From the NCBI GenBank assembly GCA_963748095.1, contig CAVVIO010000039.1, forward strand, positions 1-64,000: 64,000 nucleotides of DNA. The letters run 5' to 3'. Under the pieces are notes generated by a model. That model was not told the origin of the DNA. It did not search any database and saw nothing but the letters and a program-made list of their open reading frames with translations. Of the stretch, positions 35,706-44,025 are shown in pieces (position 1 is the stretch's first letter; every line of letters begins with the position of its first letter). Source of the stretch: CAVVIO01 sp963748095. GTDB lineage: Bacteria; Bacteroidota; Bacteroidia; Bacteroidales; UBA10428. A program made the position numbers and the translations under genes.

Positions 35706-36641
35706 ATGATGGAGAAAACACAACAAACCCGTAAAACCACAGCTGTGCTGCTTGCCGCTGCCGGCGTTATCCTGTTTTCATCAAAAGCAGTATGGGTAAA
35801 GAAAGCATATCAATTCGACGTGGATCCATTGAGTTTATTATTTATCCGTATGGTCTTTGCACTTCCGGTATATATTATTATTGCCGTCGTTTCCTCGTGG
35901 CATAAAAAGGGCAGGGACAGGCTAACCCGCAAACAGATCGCTGCCTTGGTATTATTGGGATTCGGAGGTTATTACCTTTCCAGTTTCCTCGACTTTTCCG
36001 GTTTGAAATACATCACTGCCAGTCTGGAGCGGCTTATCCTGTTTGTATATCCCACCCTGGTGGTGCTGATATCGGCTGTGTTGTACCGGCACCCCGTACC
36101 CCGCCGTCAGATTTGGGCCATAGTGATTACTTACCTTGGTATTTTACTGGTTTTTTACGAGGATGCCGGAGTACAGGACAGCGTTCATAAGTGGCTGGGG
36201 CCGCTGCTGATATTCGGTTGTTCGCTGACATACGCCTCTTACCTGGTAGGAAGCGGACAACTTATCCCAAAAATCGGTTCGGTGCGGTTTACCAGTTATG
36301 CCATGATTATTTCCACGGCAGCGGTAATAATTCATACAGCTATCGCTGGTAATATTAAAGTATTTCATTATTCACCTGATGTTTACGAATTAGGGATCGG
36401 CCTGGCGGTAATAGCCACCTTACTGCCATCGTTCATGATCTCTGAAGCCATCAACCGACTGGGGGCTTCAAGTGTGGCGATCATAGGAAGTATCGGGCCT
36501 GTTTCCACTATTATCCTTGCTTCCATCTTTTTGGGCGAACGGTTAAATGCATTGCAATGGATAGGAGCAGTAATTGTTATAGCAGGTGTGGTGATGGTAA
36601 ATATTGAAAAGAATAAAAAGGTGAAAACCATAAGTGAGTAA
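35706..36641 (+). CDS. EamA-family drug/metabolite transporter
   Basis: Started at ATG 35706 this is a 311-residue inner-membrane transporter with about ten predicted membrane helices and two EamA halves (AGVILFSSKAVWVKKAYQ...; FGCSLTYASYLVGSGQLI...). The second half ends in LGERLNALQWIGAVIVIAGV, the typical EamA signature. A start at 35646 would read through the terminator stem and is rejected. EamA proteins export amino acids, nucleosides or other metabolites; the substrate is unknown. A second EamA gene follows at 36878 on the same strand. Confidence 0.88.
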   Translation: MMEKTQQTRKTTAVLLAAAGVILFSSKAVWVKKAYQFDVDPLSLLFIRMVFALPVYIIIAVVSSWHKKGRDRLTRKQIAALVLLGFGGYYLSSFLDFSGLKYITASLERLILFVYPTLVVLISAVLYRHPVPRRQIWAIVITYLGILLVFYEDAGVQDSVHKWLGPLLIFGCSLTYASYLVGSGQLIPKIGSVRFTSYAMIISTAAVIIHTAIAGNIKVFHYSPDVYELGIGLAVIATLLPSFMISEAINRLGASSVAIIGSIGPVSTIILASIFLGERLNALQWIGAVIVIAGVVMVNIEKNKKVKTISE

Positions 36642-36854
36642 AAAATAGCGGCATAAAGCGGTCTGACGGTTCGGTTTTTTTGACTATTACTAAACATTTA
36701 CCCGGAAATATCCGGAACAGATTACTATCTGCTTTGCCATAACCGTCTAACCGATGACAATATTATAGCAACAGTCCTTTTCAGAATGTTCACAAAAAAT
36801 TCATCTGTACAAAATACCTGCCTGATTTCCTTTTTACATCCGGTTCTTTTCACT

Positions 36855-36862
36855 TATCTTCG
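36855..36862 (+). promoter_or_regulatory. Candidate -7 promoter element
   Basis: TATCTTCG, close to the Bacteroidota -7 consensus, lies 15 bases before the ATG at 36878. A T-rich -33 region is at about 36831. If used, the leader is about ten bases long. Confidence 0.4.
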
Positions 36863-36877
36863 CGCAAAATTCAACCG

Positions 36878-37777
36878 ATGTGGGTAATATCCGGACTTTT
36901 TTCCGCCCTGTTCCTGGGAATTTATGATATACTACGCAAAGTATCCTTAAAGGACAATGCTGTTATTCCGGTGCTATTTCTGGCCAGCGCCACGGGTGGT
37001 GTACTGTTTATACCTCCGGTTGTACTGTCGTTGACAGGAATCCTTCATCCCGGAAATTTTCTCTATATTCCTCCTGCCACGGCAGAAATGCACTTATTCT
37101 TCTTCATGAAATCGTTACTGGTAGGCACCTCCTGGTTCCTGGCTTATTTTGCCATCAGCCGGTTACCCCTCACCATTGTCATACCTATCCGTGCCACTGG
37201 TCCAACATGGACATTACTTGGAGCCCTGTTCATTTATCAGGAAAGGTTTACTGTAATACAATGGGCGGGAATCCTTATCGTTCTTACGTTTTTTTATATA
37301 TTTTCCCTTGCCGGAAGGAAAGAAGGCATTCATTTTTCCGGAAATAAGTGGATACTGGCAATTATTGCGGCTACCTTGCTTGGATCGGCAAGCAGTCTGT
37401 TCGATAAATTCCTGGTAGGCCGGTACGATCGGATGGCCATGCAAGCCTGGTTTTCCATTTACATGATCCCGGTTTTTCTTCCTTTTCTGTTATTCATCTG
37501 GTTTCCGAAACGAAAATCCTATACCCCTTTCCGATGGAGCCCCTATATCCATCTTATCGGGATTGTACTGACACTTTCGGATTTCCTATATTTTTATGCA
37601 TTGTCCGACAAGGGTTCACTTATTGCCCTTCTTTCGGTGTTGCGCCGAAGCAGTGTGGTAATTTCATTTGCGGCGGGTGCACTTATTTTTCATGACCGTA
37701 ATATAAAACGGAAGTCATTAGCGCTTGCCGGTATACTTATCGGAATAATTCTTATTGTTCTGGGAACAGCAAATTAA
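36878..37777 (+). CDS. EamA-family transporter
   Basis: A 299-residue membrane protein with about ten helices and the EamA/DMT pattern: SGLFSALFLGIYDILRKVSL at the front, FAISRLPLTIVIPIRATGPTW, the FIYQERFTVIQWAGILIVL half-domain end, and a second half ending KRKSLALAGILIGIILIVLG. It is not close to the EamA protein just upstream, so the two are probably not a recent duplication. Substrate unknown. A candidate promoter (36855-36862) and a long-stem hairpin after the stop (37778-37837) make it a single-gene transcript. Confidence 0.85.
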   Translation: MWVISGLFSALFLGIYDILRKVSLKDNAVIPVLFLASATGGVLFIPPVVLSLTGILHPGNFLYIPPATAEMHLFFFMKSLLVGTSWFLAYFAISRLPLTIVIPIRATGPTWTLLGALFIYQERFTVIQWAGILIVLTFFYIFSLAGRKEGIHFSGNKWILAIIAATLLGSASSLFDKFLVGRYDRMAMQAWFSIYMIPVFLPFLLFIWFPKRKSYTPFRWSPYIHLIGIVLTLSDFLYFYALSDKGSLIALLSVLRRSSVVISFAAGALIFHDRNIKRKSLALAGILIGIILIVLGTAN

Positions 37778-37837
37778 AAAGGAAGCTATCCAAAAACGAT
37801 ATGAGCTTTATTCGTAATTGAAAAGATAGCTTCCTTT
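37778..37837 (+). terminator. Long-stem hairpin after the second EamA gene
   Basis: AAAGGAAGCTATC (37778-37790) and GATAGCTTCCTTT (37825-37837) are perfect 13-base inverted copies with a 34-base loop. The stem starts at the stop codon. The right arm ends in TTT then AAA; a bidirectional terminator is plausible. Confidence 0.55.
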
Positions 37838-38312
37838 AAAAAATAGGTGTAGCTGTGTGATCAGTTTATCCGATCACCGGCATATATACAATGTTTTCTT
37901 TATTCAGTAAATATAATCCCGTTGGAGAGATACGGTGATTTGTTTCAGAGTAAGGTAATGCTTTTTCATATTCGTCAGGTTAATTTTAGTTGTCAGGAGA
38001 TTACAAATATGTAGAAAATTATCAGGAAACCGGGTAGGTATATTATCGTATTTCGGGTGATAAACTGCCCGATTAGTTCAACTGTTTACTGATAACTGAT
38101 CATCGATACTGTGTAGGATATTCACAAGATGTGTAGATTCTGTTTCACACCGGCACTCTTCAATTTTATCGGAAAATAATAACCAGAAGAAGCTGTATGT
38201 CAGTTTACGCCTTCATTCATTAAACATTATCAGCAATTAGCTGTTGGAATAAAATTATTGGCATACTTTTTTCCCAATTATTAGTGAATGATAATTTAAA
38301 AAAGGAGTAATT
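37838..38312. other. Non-coding stretch
   Basis: About 475 bases with no supportable gene. It holds AT-rich sequence and the upstream region of the CsbD-like gene; no clear promoter or repeat was found. Confidence 0.5.
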
Positions 38313-38510
38313 ATGGAAGATTTAAAAATAAAAGGAAACTGGAAAGAAATAAAAGAACAACTTAAAACAGAATATCCTTCTTTGACAAATGATGACCTGA
38401 CCTTTACCCTGGGAAAGGAAAATGAACTGGTAGGCCGGATTGAAAGAAGGCTGGGCAAAGATAAAAGGGATCGCATAGTCAACAGGATCAAAACTTTGGG
38501 AAGATTCTAG
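38313..38510 (+). CDS. CsbD-like stress protein
   Basis: A 65-residue protein with the CsbD pattern: KIKGNWKEIKEQLKTEYPSL, then a DLTFTLGKENELVGRIERRLG core. CsbD proteins are small, helical and usually induced by general stress or at the stationary phase; their biochemistry is unknown. It precedes a coiled-coil lipoprotein and ftsH on the same strand, which may form a stress group. A strong AAAGGAG precedes the ATG by about six bases, one of the few good ribosome binding sites in the host-like part of the window. Confidence 0.85.
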   Translation: MEDLKIKGNWKEIKEQLKTEYPSLTNDDLTFTLGKENELVGRIERRLGKDKRDRIVNRIKTLGRF

Positions 38511-38572
38511 ATGGTAATTTGTAAACCGTAAAATTAAAATAAGAACAAAAAGTCTAATTATTATTTACATAC

Positions 38573-39001
38573 ATGAAACAAACAAAACAAATCCTTCTTG
38601 CTCTGGGTGTGGTTTTTTTAATTTCTCTGAACGCCTGCAATCATCAAAGTAACAAAAAAGCAAATTATACAGACAGTGAACAGCAATCGGATGATGAAAT
38701 CATGCAGGAATGGTCCGATATGGAAGACAGTACCCAACAGGCTTTCGATACTTTTAAAAGCCGGCTGTCTGATTTTGAGAACGCTGCTGCCAAAGCAAAT
38801 AAACGCATCGCAGTAGAAAAACAACAGGCAATAATTAACCTGATCGCAAAACAGGATTCCATTGAAAAAAATTTGAGCAGGTCGAAAAAAATGGCAAAAA
38901 AAGACTGGGATAAAATTAAACCTGAATTGCAACAGGAACTGGATAAGTTCAAAGAAAATATGAATGCTTTTTTCAAAAGCAACCATTCTGATGCATCCTG
39001 A
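38573..39001 (+). CDS. Coiled-coil lipoprotein of unknown function
   Basis: A 142-residue lipoprotein (LISLNAC, Cys22) with a charged, mainly helical mature part. Heptad-like stretches such as QAFDTFKSRLSDFENAAAKANKR and QDSIEKNLSRSKKMAKKDWDKI indicate a coiled coil. No family is recognised. It lies between the CsbD-like gene and ftsH on the same strand, 62 and 147 bases away. A periplasmic stress role is possible from context only. Confidence 0.7.
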   Translation: MKQTKQILLALGVVFLISLNACNHQSNKKANYTDSEQQSDDEIMQEWSDMEDSTQQAFDTFKSRLSDFENAAAKANKRIAVEKQQAIINLIAKQDSIEKNLSRSKKMAKKDWDKIKPELQQELDKFKENMNAFFKSNHSDAS

Positions 39002-39148
39002 CAGAAAGGTATTATTAAACCTGATGGGCTAAATTAGTATTAGTTAAACAAAATATAATATATATGAAAACCGGCTATTTAAAATTTCAATAAAAAACAA
39101 AGGACAATTTTTTAAATAGGAACGATTTTCATAACAACATATAGAATA

Positions 39149-41065
39149 ATGAAAAAAAGACCAGGTTTCTCTTTATGGAATTACCTTTGGATACTGGGAA
39201 TTATTTTAGCATTACAATGGTGGTTCAATCCAAATTCACAACCGAAAGAATTAGCATACAGTCAGTTCAAGGACAGTCTTAATGCCGGTAAAATAGCCAG
39301 CGTGGTTATTACCGATCAGGAAATTAATGGACTTTTTAAACAAAAAAAGGATACTACCGCTACAGCAAAAAAGGATACAGCCAAAAAGAGTCTTTTTCAT
39401 ATCGGTAAAACACCCTGGAACTCTTTGGCTAAAATAGACAACCGGGAATTCCAGGTTGTCAGACTGAAAGATGATAGTCTGCTAAATCAGTTAAATGCTC
39501 AGCATGTCAACTACAAGGGGAAAATCCAATCTAACTGGCTGTCAAATATTTTAAGCTGGATATTGCCAGTTATCATATTATTTGCTATCTGGGGATTTTT
39601 TCTCCGGAAAATGAGTAAGAATATGGGCGGAACAGGAGGTGGTGGCGCCCAGAACATCTTTAATGTAGGCAGAAGCAAGGCAAAACTCTATGTTCTGGAT
39701 AAGGATAATAAAATAACCTTTAACGATGTGGCAGGAGTAGATGAAGCCAAGGAAGAACTGAGTGAGATGATCGATTTTCTGAGAGATCCATCTAAGTTCA
39801 CACGCCTGGGAGCTAAACTTCCGAAAGGGGTATTACTGGTTGGCCCCCCGGGCACCGGCAAAACATTACTGGCAAGAGCAGTTGCCGGCGAAGCCAATGT
39901 ACCTTTTTTCAGCCTTACCGGGTCCGATTTTGTCGAGATGTTTGTAGGTGTGGGAGCTGCTCGTGTTCGTGATCTGTTTAAAGAAGCCAAAGCCAAAGAA
40001 CCCTGCATCGTATTTATTGACGAGATCGATGCTATCGGTAAAAGTCGTGCTGCTGCCATGCAATTCGGTTCCAACGATGAACGTGAAAATACGCTTAACC
40101 AGTTGCTTTCGGAAATGGATGGATTTGCACCCGGAGATGCCATTGTACTGATAGGTTCCACCAATCGTCCCGAAGTACTAGATAAAGCACTGCTCCGCCC
40201 GGGCAGGTTCGACAGACAGGTACTGGTAGACAGGCCCGATCTGAAAGGCCGTCTTGATATTTTAAAGGTACATACCCGGAAAATAATACTTTCAGAAAAC
40301 AGTCAGCTTGATAAAGTAGCTGCACAAACTCCAGGATTCTCGGGCGCCGATCTGGCAAATATCTGCAACGAAGCCGCACTGTTGGCATCGAGGAAAGATA
40401 AAAAATTCGTGGAATTCATCGATTTCCAGGAAGCAATCGAACGAATAATTGCCGGACTTGAAAAGAAAAACCGGCTGATCAATCCAAGGGAACGAAAAAT
40501 TGTAGCTTATCATGAGTCAGGTCATGCCATTGTGGGTTATTTTACTCCCGGGGCCGATCCTGTACAGAAAGTTTCCATCATTCCCCGTGGTATCGGAGCG
40601 CTGGGTTACACCTTACAGGCTCCCCTCGAGGATCGGTTCCTGATGTCAAAGAATGAACTGCTGGGCAAGATCAAAGGTATGCTGGGCGGCAGGGCTGCCG
40701 AGGAGATTATTTTCGGTGACGTTTCCACCGGCGCATCGAACGACCTTGAGAGGGTGACACATATTGCTTACAATATGGTTACCGTTTATGGCATGGGTAA
40801 AACATTACCAAATATTTCCCTGAAACAGCCAAACCAAAACCAGTTCCTGGGACAAGAATTTGCGACAGACAGAAAGTCAGAGAAATATGAGCAAATCATC
40901 GACGACGAGGTTTTCAGAATAATCAGTATTTCGTATGATGAGACAAAAAAACTGTTGTTATCAAAAAAAGACAAACTGGAAGCAATGGCGGAACGTCTAT
41001 TGGAAAAAGAAGTAATCGGCGAGGAAGATGTAAAAGAAATACTGGGAGAAACAGATGAGAAATAA
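39149..41065 (+). CDS. ftsH: ATP-dependent zinc metalloprotease FtsH
   Basis: A 638-residue FtsH. Two membrane helices (about 11-25 and 131-152) flank a short periplasmic domain. The AAA domain has Walker A GPPGTGKT (232-239), Walker B VFIDEID (288-294) and the second region of homology STNRPEVLDKALLRPGRFDR (337-356). The zinc protease motif HESGH is at 455-459. It degrades damaged and short-lived membrane proteins and some cytoplasmic regulators at the inner membrane. The glycine-rich GGTGGGGAQN linker follows the second helix. Placement next to CsbD suggests a stress-induced, possibly second, FtsH rather than the housekeeping copy; this is inference. Confidence 0.97.
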   Translation: MKKRPGFSLWNYLWILGIILALQWWFNPNSQPKELAYSQFKDSLNAGKIASVVITDQEINGLFKQKKDTTATAKKDTAKKSLFHIGKTPWNSLAKIDNREFQVVRLKDDSLLNQLNAQHVNYKGKIQSNWLSNILSWILPVIILFAIWGFFLRKMSKNMGGTGGGGAQNIFNVGRSKAKLYVLDKDNKITFNDVAGVDEAKEELSEMIDFLRDPSKFTRLGAKLPKGVLLVGPPGTGKTLLARAVAGEANVPFFSLTGSDFVEMFVGVGAARVRDLFKEAKAKEPCIVFIDEIDAIGKSRAAAMQFGSNDERENTLNQLLSEMDGFAPGDAIVLIGSTNRPEVLDKALLRPGRFDRQVLVDRPDLKGRLDILKVHTRKIILSENSQLDKVAAQTPGFSGADLANICNEAALLASRKDKKFVEFIDFQEAIERIIAGLEKKNRLINPRERKIVAYHESGHAIVGYFTPGADPVQKVSIIPRGIGALGYTLQAPLEDRFLMSKNELLGKIKGMLGGRAAEEIIFGDVSTGASNDLERVTHIAYNMVTVYGMGKTLPNISLKQPNQNQFLGQEFATDRKSEKYEQIIDDEVFRIISISYDETKKLLLSKKDKLEAMAERLLEKEVIGEEDVKEILGETDEK

Positions 41066-41107
41066 TAAATTAGTGCAGGTATTTAATACGTGTGCCGTTA
41101 AGCACCA

Positions 41108-41250
41108 GATCACAAATTACAATTCCCAAATAAATTCCAATACTCAATATTGAAAATTTCAAACCATCAGTTAACCAGTAAAGTTTGAGTATTGATATTT
41201 GAGATTTGGTTATTATTTGAATTTTGGATTTTGTGATTTGGAATTTTACT
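41108..41250. repeat. Degenerate AT-rich palindromic repeat region
   Basis: Short variants of CAAATTCCAAAT-like units appear on both strands: AATTCCCAAATAAATTCC and TACTCAATATTGAAAATTTC on the left, and GTTTGAGTATTGATATTTGA and TTTGGATTTTGTGATTTGG on the right. The right half is an imperfect reverse complement of the left. Such blocks are seen in intergenic regions of various Bacteroidota. It lies between two convergent genes. Confidence 0.5.
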
Positions 41251-41294
41251 GAACTATTGCCTCGAAAATTTAGCGTATAGTTTAGGTTACACAG

Positions 41295-42383
41295 TTATTT
41301 CTGCAATAAAGCATACGCAAACCATAACACGGGTGCCTGGCCGTGAAAGTCACCGACGGCCCTGGGACGCTCGAGGTAATAATTAACATCTGTACTTTGT
41401 CCGGTACCAATACAAATATCGGTTACCTTCCCGTCTTTATTAATATGATTCGTAAGCGCAAGCCATGCTTTTTGGTACGCCGGTTCATATTTTTTACGAG
41501 GCAGAATTCCCAGGTTCACACCTACCGTCATGGCGTAACCAAACATTCCCGTCGAGGAAGTCTCTTCCCATGCTTCAGGATGATCTATCAATTGTCGCCA
41601 CATGCCATCTTCAGCCTGGTACTGAAGTAACGTACGCATCATTTTTTTATATCCGTTTACAATCGGCTTATAATATGGATTACTTTCAGGTAGTTCAGTC
41701 AAAATTTCTGCCAGACCGGCAGCCACCCATCCATTACCCCTGCCCCAGAAAAATTGCGCATTACTTCCATGATAAAACAATCCGTTAGGTTGTTGTAGCT
41801 TTTTAATATAAGCATCAGCTTCCTTAGCTGCCCGGTTGAGATATATTTTTTTTCCGGTTGCACGATACGCCTGAACCTGCAAACTGCCGATCATCCATAC
41901 ATCGTCGATCCAAAACCTGGTTTGACTGGTAAGACCGTTTGGCAGCGTATCTTCCCATTGCTGATCAGCCAGCCGGATCCCTTGATTGCGAAAACCGGTG
42001 TCACCGGTAAGCATGTACAATTCCAATGGAAGTATACCGTATACATTGGCATCTACATGATGCCCGGTGTTTCCTGGTCCTTCGGTAAATACACGCGAAT
42101 AGCGATCACAAAGACGGCTGATAGTAACGGAATCGTGCATCAGATTTGCCAGACGGGCCGCACCAAAAGCGGCACATGCTTCCGAATAATGAACAGCAGT
42201 ATAATCCTCGTTCTTTACAATCCATAATTCCGGATGGTTTAACAGATCGGTTATTACCATTTTACCGATTACCTGCGGTGATTTATTTTCGGGCCAGAAG
42301 GAAGAATTATCAGTCAATTGGGCATATGAGCAAACTGTAACAGGCAGTAATACCAGCAAAAACAGAATATGTATTTTTTTCAT
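41295..42383 (-). CDS. Glycoside hydrolase family 105/88 unsaturated rhamnogalacturonyl hydrolase-like
   Basis: Started at ATG 42383, this is a 362-residue exported enzyme with a signal peptide (MKKIHILFLLVLLPVTVCSYAQ). The (alpha/alpha)6-barrel shows the pattern of GH105/GH88 proteins: HVDANVYGILPLELYMLTGD, QTRFWIDDVWMIGSLQVQAY, FFWGRGNGWVAAGLAEIL and SSTGMFGYAMTVGVNLGIL. The two aspartates in the WIDDVW region are expected to act in catalysis. It removes unsaturated uronate residues left by pectate or ulvan-type lyases. The frame continues upstream to 42542, but that extension lies in the 152-bp repeat and before the signal peptide, so it is rejected. No lyase or SusCD genes are adjacent. 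Confidence 0.9.
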   Translation of the reverse strand: MKKIHILFLLVLLPVTVCSYAQLTDNSSFWPENKSPQVIGKMVITDLLNHPELWIVKNEDYTAVHYSEACAAFGAARLANLMHDSVTISRLCDRYSRVFTEGPGNTGHHVDANVYGILPLELYMLTGDTGFRNQGIRLADQQWEDTLPNGLTSQTRFWIDDVWMIGSLQVQAYRATGKKIYLNRAAKEADAYIKKLQQPNGLFYHGSNAQFFWGRGNGWVAAGLAEILTELPESNPYYKPIVNGYKKMMRTLLQYQAEDGMWRQLIDHPEAWEETSSTGMFGYAMTVGVNLGILPRKKYEPAYQKAWLALTNHINKDGKVTDICIGTGQSTDVNYYLERPRAVGDFHGQAPVLWFAYALLQK

Positions 42384-42587
42384 GGCTAAATTTTTGATTA
42401 CAGGTAGATATACAAATATAAAATATTCATAAGAATTACTGATAAAGGGAAATAATGAATGGAAATAAAAAAGATATATAAATACGGGATTATAAAAGTT
42501 CAGCCGGGGCTTCCCGATTGCTTTTTCTGTGTATTTTTTCATTCTTCAAAAATCCTACGTGAAATGCATCGGGATAGACTTCTCGCC

Positions 42588-43175
42588 GGGTCAATTTAAA
42601 AAGTTGAGGAGATGAAACTTTTCATGGTAGTTAAAATATTTTTACATGAACAATAGGGAGATCTATCAATATTAATAGCTCCAAAGGAGCCGGGTCATAA
42701 GCATAGCCCAAAGGGCTATATGTTGATATAATAGATGCAATTCGAGCACCAAAGGTGCGCGGTCATGTATATATTTTAATCCAAATTGAGAATTTAATAA
42801 GAAAACTTACTCGATTTTATTGAAAATATTTTCGGAAAATTAACCTTGTTATATTTAAAACTATTAATATTTTCAAGTATGCCACAATCATTAGTTAAAA
42901 ACTATATAATAAACCAGGAAATGCATCACAAGAAAATATCATTTCAGGATGAATACAGGGCCTTTATAAAAAAATAGGATATAGAATATGATGAGAGATA
43001 TGTTTTGGATTAATACTTCGCATCTTTGGTGCTTAAGTTTTGGGTTTATATTCTACCTTGGGCTGTAAACCCAAGGCTTATGATAGCGCACCTTTGGTGC
43101 TAAAACAGGAAAAAAAAATGAAAAGTCAAGAGTTCTCATATATATATACTCCTCCACAACTATTTAAACTGACCC
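42588..43175. mobile_element. 588-bp inverted-repeat element (MITE-like) with 9-bp target duplication
   Basis: The left end GGGTCAATTTAAA-AGTTG-GGAG (42588-42611) and the right end, read on the minus strand from 43175 (GGGTCAGTTTAAATAGTTG), agree at about 22 of 27 bases. CTTCTCGCC flanks both ends as a 9-base direct repeat. Inside lie AGCCCaaaGGGCT and GCACCaaaGGTGC small palindromes, a dead RAYT-like gene (42879-43013) and mirrored palindromes near 43020-43105. There is no gene for a transposase matching the terminal repeats, so it is non-autonomous. Inner REP-like DNA probably inserted into, or was captured by, the outer element. Confidence 0.75.
42879..43013 (+). pseudogene. IS200/RAYT-type transposase remnant (internal deletion and stop)
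   Basis: The frame opens with MPQSLVKNYI, the N-terminus of REP-associated (Y1) transposases, then jumps to INQEMHHKKISFQDEYRAFIKK, a stop codon (42975-42977), and in the same frame DIEYDERYVLD before TAA at 43011-43013. These are the first ten and last about 35 residues of a roughly 150-residue RAYT. The HUH catalytic motif and tyrosine region are deleted, apparently at a YI/YI overlap, and TAT has become TAG. It is flanked by palindromes of the REP type. Confidence 0.8.
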
Positions 43176-43245
43176 CTTCTCGCCCATTGTAAGCTATGTA
43201 TATAAAAAAACTCCTGCATTTTACAGGAGTTAATTTTTTAATTGT

Positions 43246-43701
43246 GATTCAGCTGGGGCTTCCCGACTGCTTTTTCTGTGTATTTTTTCATTCTTCAAAA
43301 ATCCTACGAAAAATGCATCGGGATAAACCTCTCGCCCATTATAAGTTATATATATAAAAAAACTCCTGCATTTTACAGGAGTTAATTTTTTAATTGTGAT
43401 TCAGCTGGGGCTTCCCGACTGCTTTTTCTGTGTATTTTTTCATTCTTCAAAAATCCTACGAAAAATGCATCGGGATAAACCTCTCGCCCATTATAAGTTA
43501 TATATATAAAAAAACTCCTGCATTTTACAGGAGTTAATTTTTTAATTGTGATTCAGCTGGGGCTTCCCGACTGCTTTTTCTGTGTATTTTTTCATTCTTC
43601 AAAAATCCTACGAAAAATGCATCGGGATAAACCTCTCGCCCATTATAAGTTATATATATAAAAAAACTCCTGCATTTTACAGGAGTTAATTTTTTAATTG
43701 T
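43246..43701. repeat. Three tandem 152-bp units made of tRNA-Lys tail plus terminator
   Basis: Units start at 43246, 43398 and 43550, each 152 bases and practically identical, and end where the tRNA gene begins. Each starts with GATTCAGCTGGGGCT, the same 15 bases as the start of the tRNA gene on this strand (its 3' end in transcript sense). Each contains the tRNA terminator hairpin (43361-43383, 43513-43535, 43665-43687; also 43209-43231 in the split unit). Repeated recombination between tRNA 3'-end copies explains this. Each unit also has a short minus-strand frame (MKKYTEKAVGKPQLNHN) that is probably chance. Confidence 0.9.
43665..43687 (-). terminator. Intrinsic terminator of tRNA-Lys
   Basis: On the minus strand AACTCCTG pairs with CAGGAGTT (8-base stem, 7-base loop), followed by a run of T. 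It begins 13 bases after the tRNA 3' end. Identical copies at 43513-43535, 43361-43383 and 43209-43231 give four terminators in series. Confidence 0.85.
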
Positions 43702-43773
43702 GATTCAGCTGGGGCTCGAACCCAGGACCCCATCCTTAAAAGGGATGTGCTCTACCTGCTGAGCTACTGAATC
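43701..43773 (-). tRNA. tRNA-Lys (anticodon UUU)
   Basis: Read on the minus strand from 43773 the gene folds as a cloverleaf: acceptor GATTCAG/CTGAATC (7 pairs), D-arm AGCTCAGCAGGTAGAGC, and anticodon loop CTTTTAA with anticodon TTT. A T-arm with GGTTCGAGCCC and discriminator A complete it. CCA is not encoded. It is followed by its terminator and by tandem copies of its 3' end. It is the only RNA gene I can support in the window. Confidence 0.95.
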
Positions 43774-44025
43774 TGTAAGCTTTTTTGAAAGCGTTGCAAA
43801 GATAGTATCTATTTTCAACGAAAAAAAGATTTTAAAAAATATTTTGGACCTTTTTTCAGTGTATGGTTTTAAGACTTTATTTTTAAGGAAATTACTATCC
43901 AATAATTTTGGAACCTATTCCGGTAAATATTCGTATTAAAAAGCAGATTTCTCTCGTTTACTTAGAAAATACTGGTTTAAATAAATATAATTTAACAAAA
44001 GCATACTAACTTAACTTAAATAATC

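Larger units (their letters stand above)
42497..43245. repeat. Diverged 152-bp unit split by an inserted element
   Basis: 42497-42587 (91 bases) matches the first 91 bases of the tandem units at 43246-43701, and 43185-43245 (61 bases) matches the last 61. Together they make exactly one 152-base unit. The split falls in CTTCTCGCC, which is present on both sides of the insert (42579-42587 and 43176-43184). This copy is the most diverged of the four, so the element inserted into an old unit. Confidence 0.85.

Noticed and set aside
42384..42542. N-terminal extension of the GH105 frame up to 42542
   Set aside because: It lies largely in the diverged 152-bp repeat unit and ahead of a clear signal peptide starting at 42383.
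43246..43701. Short frame MKKYTEKAVGKPQLNHN repeated on the minus strand in every 152-bp unit
   Set aside because: It is 17 codons, ends in tRNA-derived sequence, and is repeated only because the unit is; there is no sign of selection on the protein.
42497..43701. CRISPR array
   Set aside because: Units are 152 bases, directly contiguous without variable spacers, and contain a tRNA tail; no cas genes are present.
43705..43902. 65-codon frame on the minus strand across the tRNA
   Set aside because: It overlaps the tRNA-Lys gene; the end of the frame (AQQVEHIPFKDGVLGSSPS) is only the tRNA read as protein.
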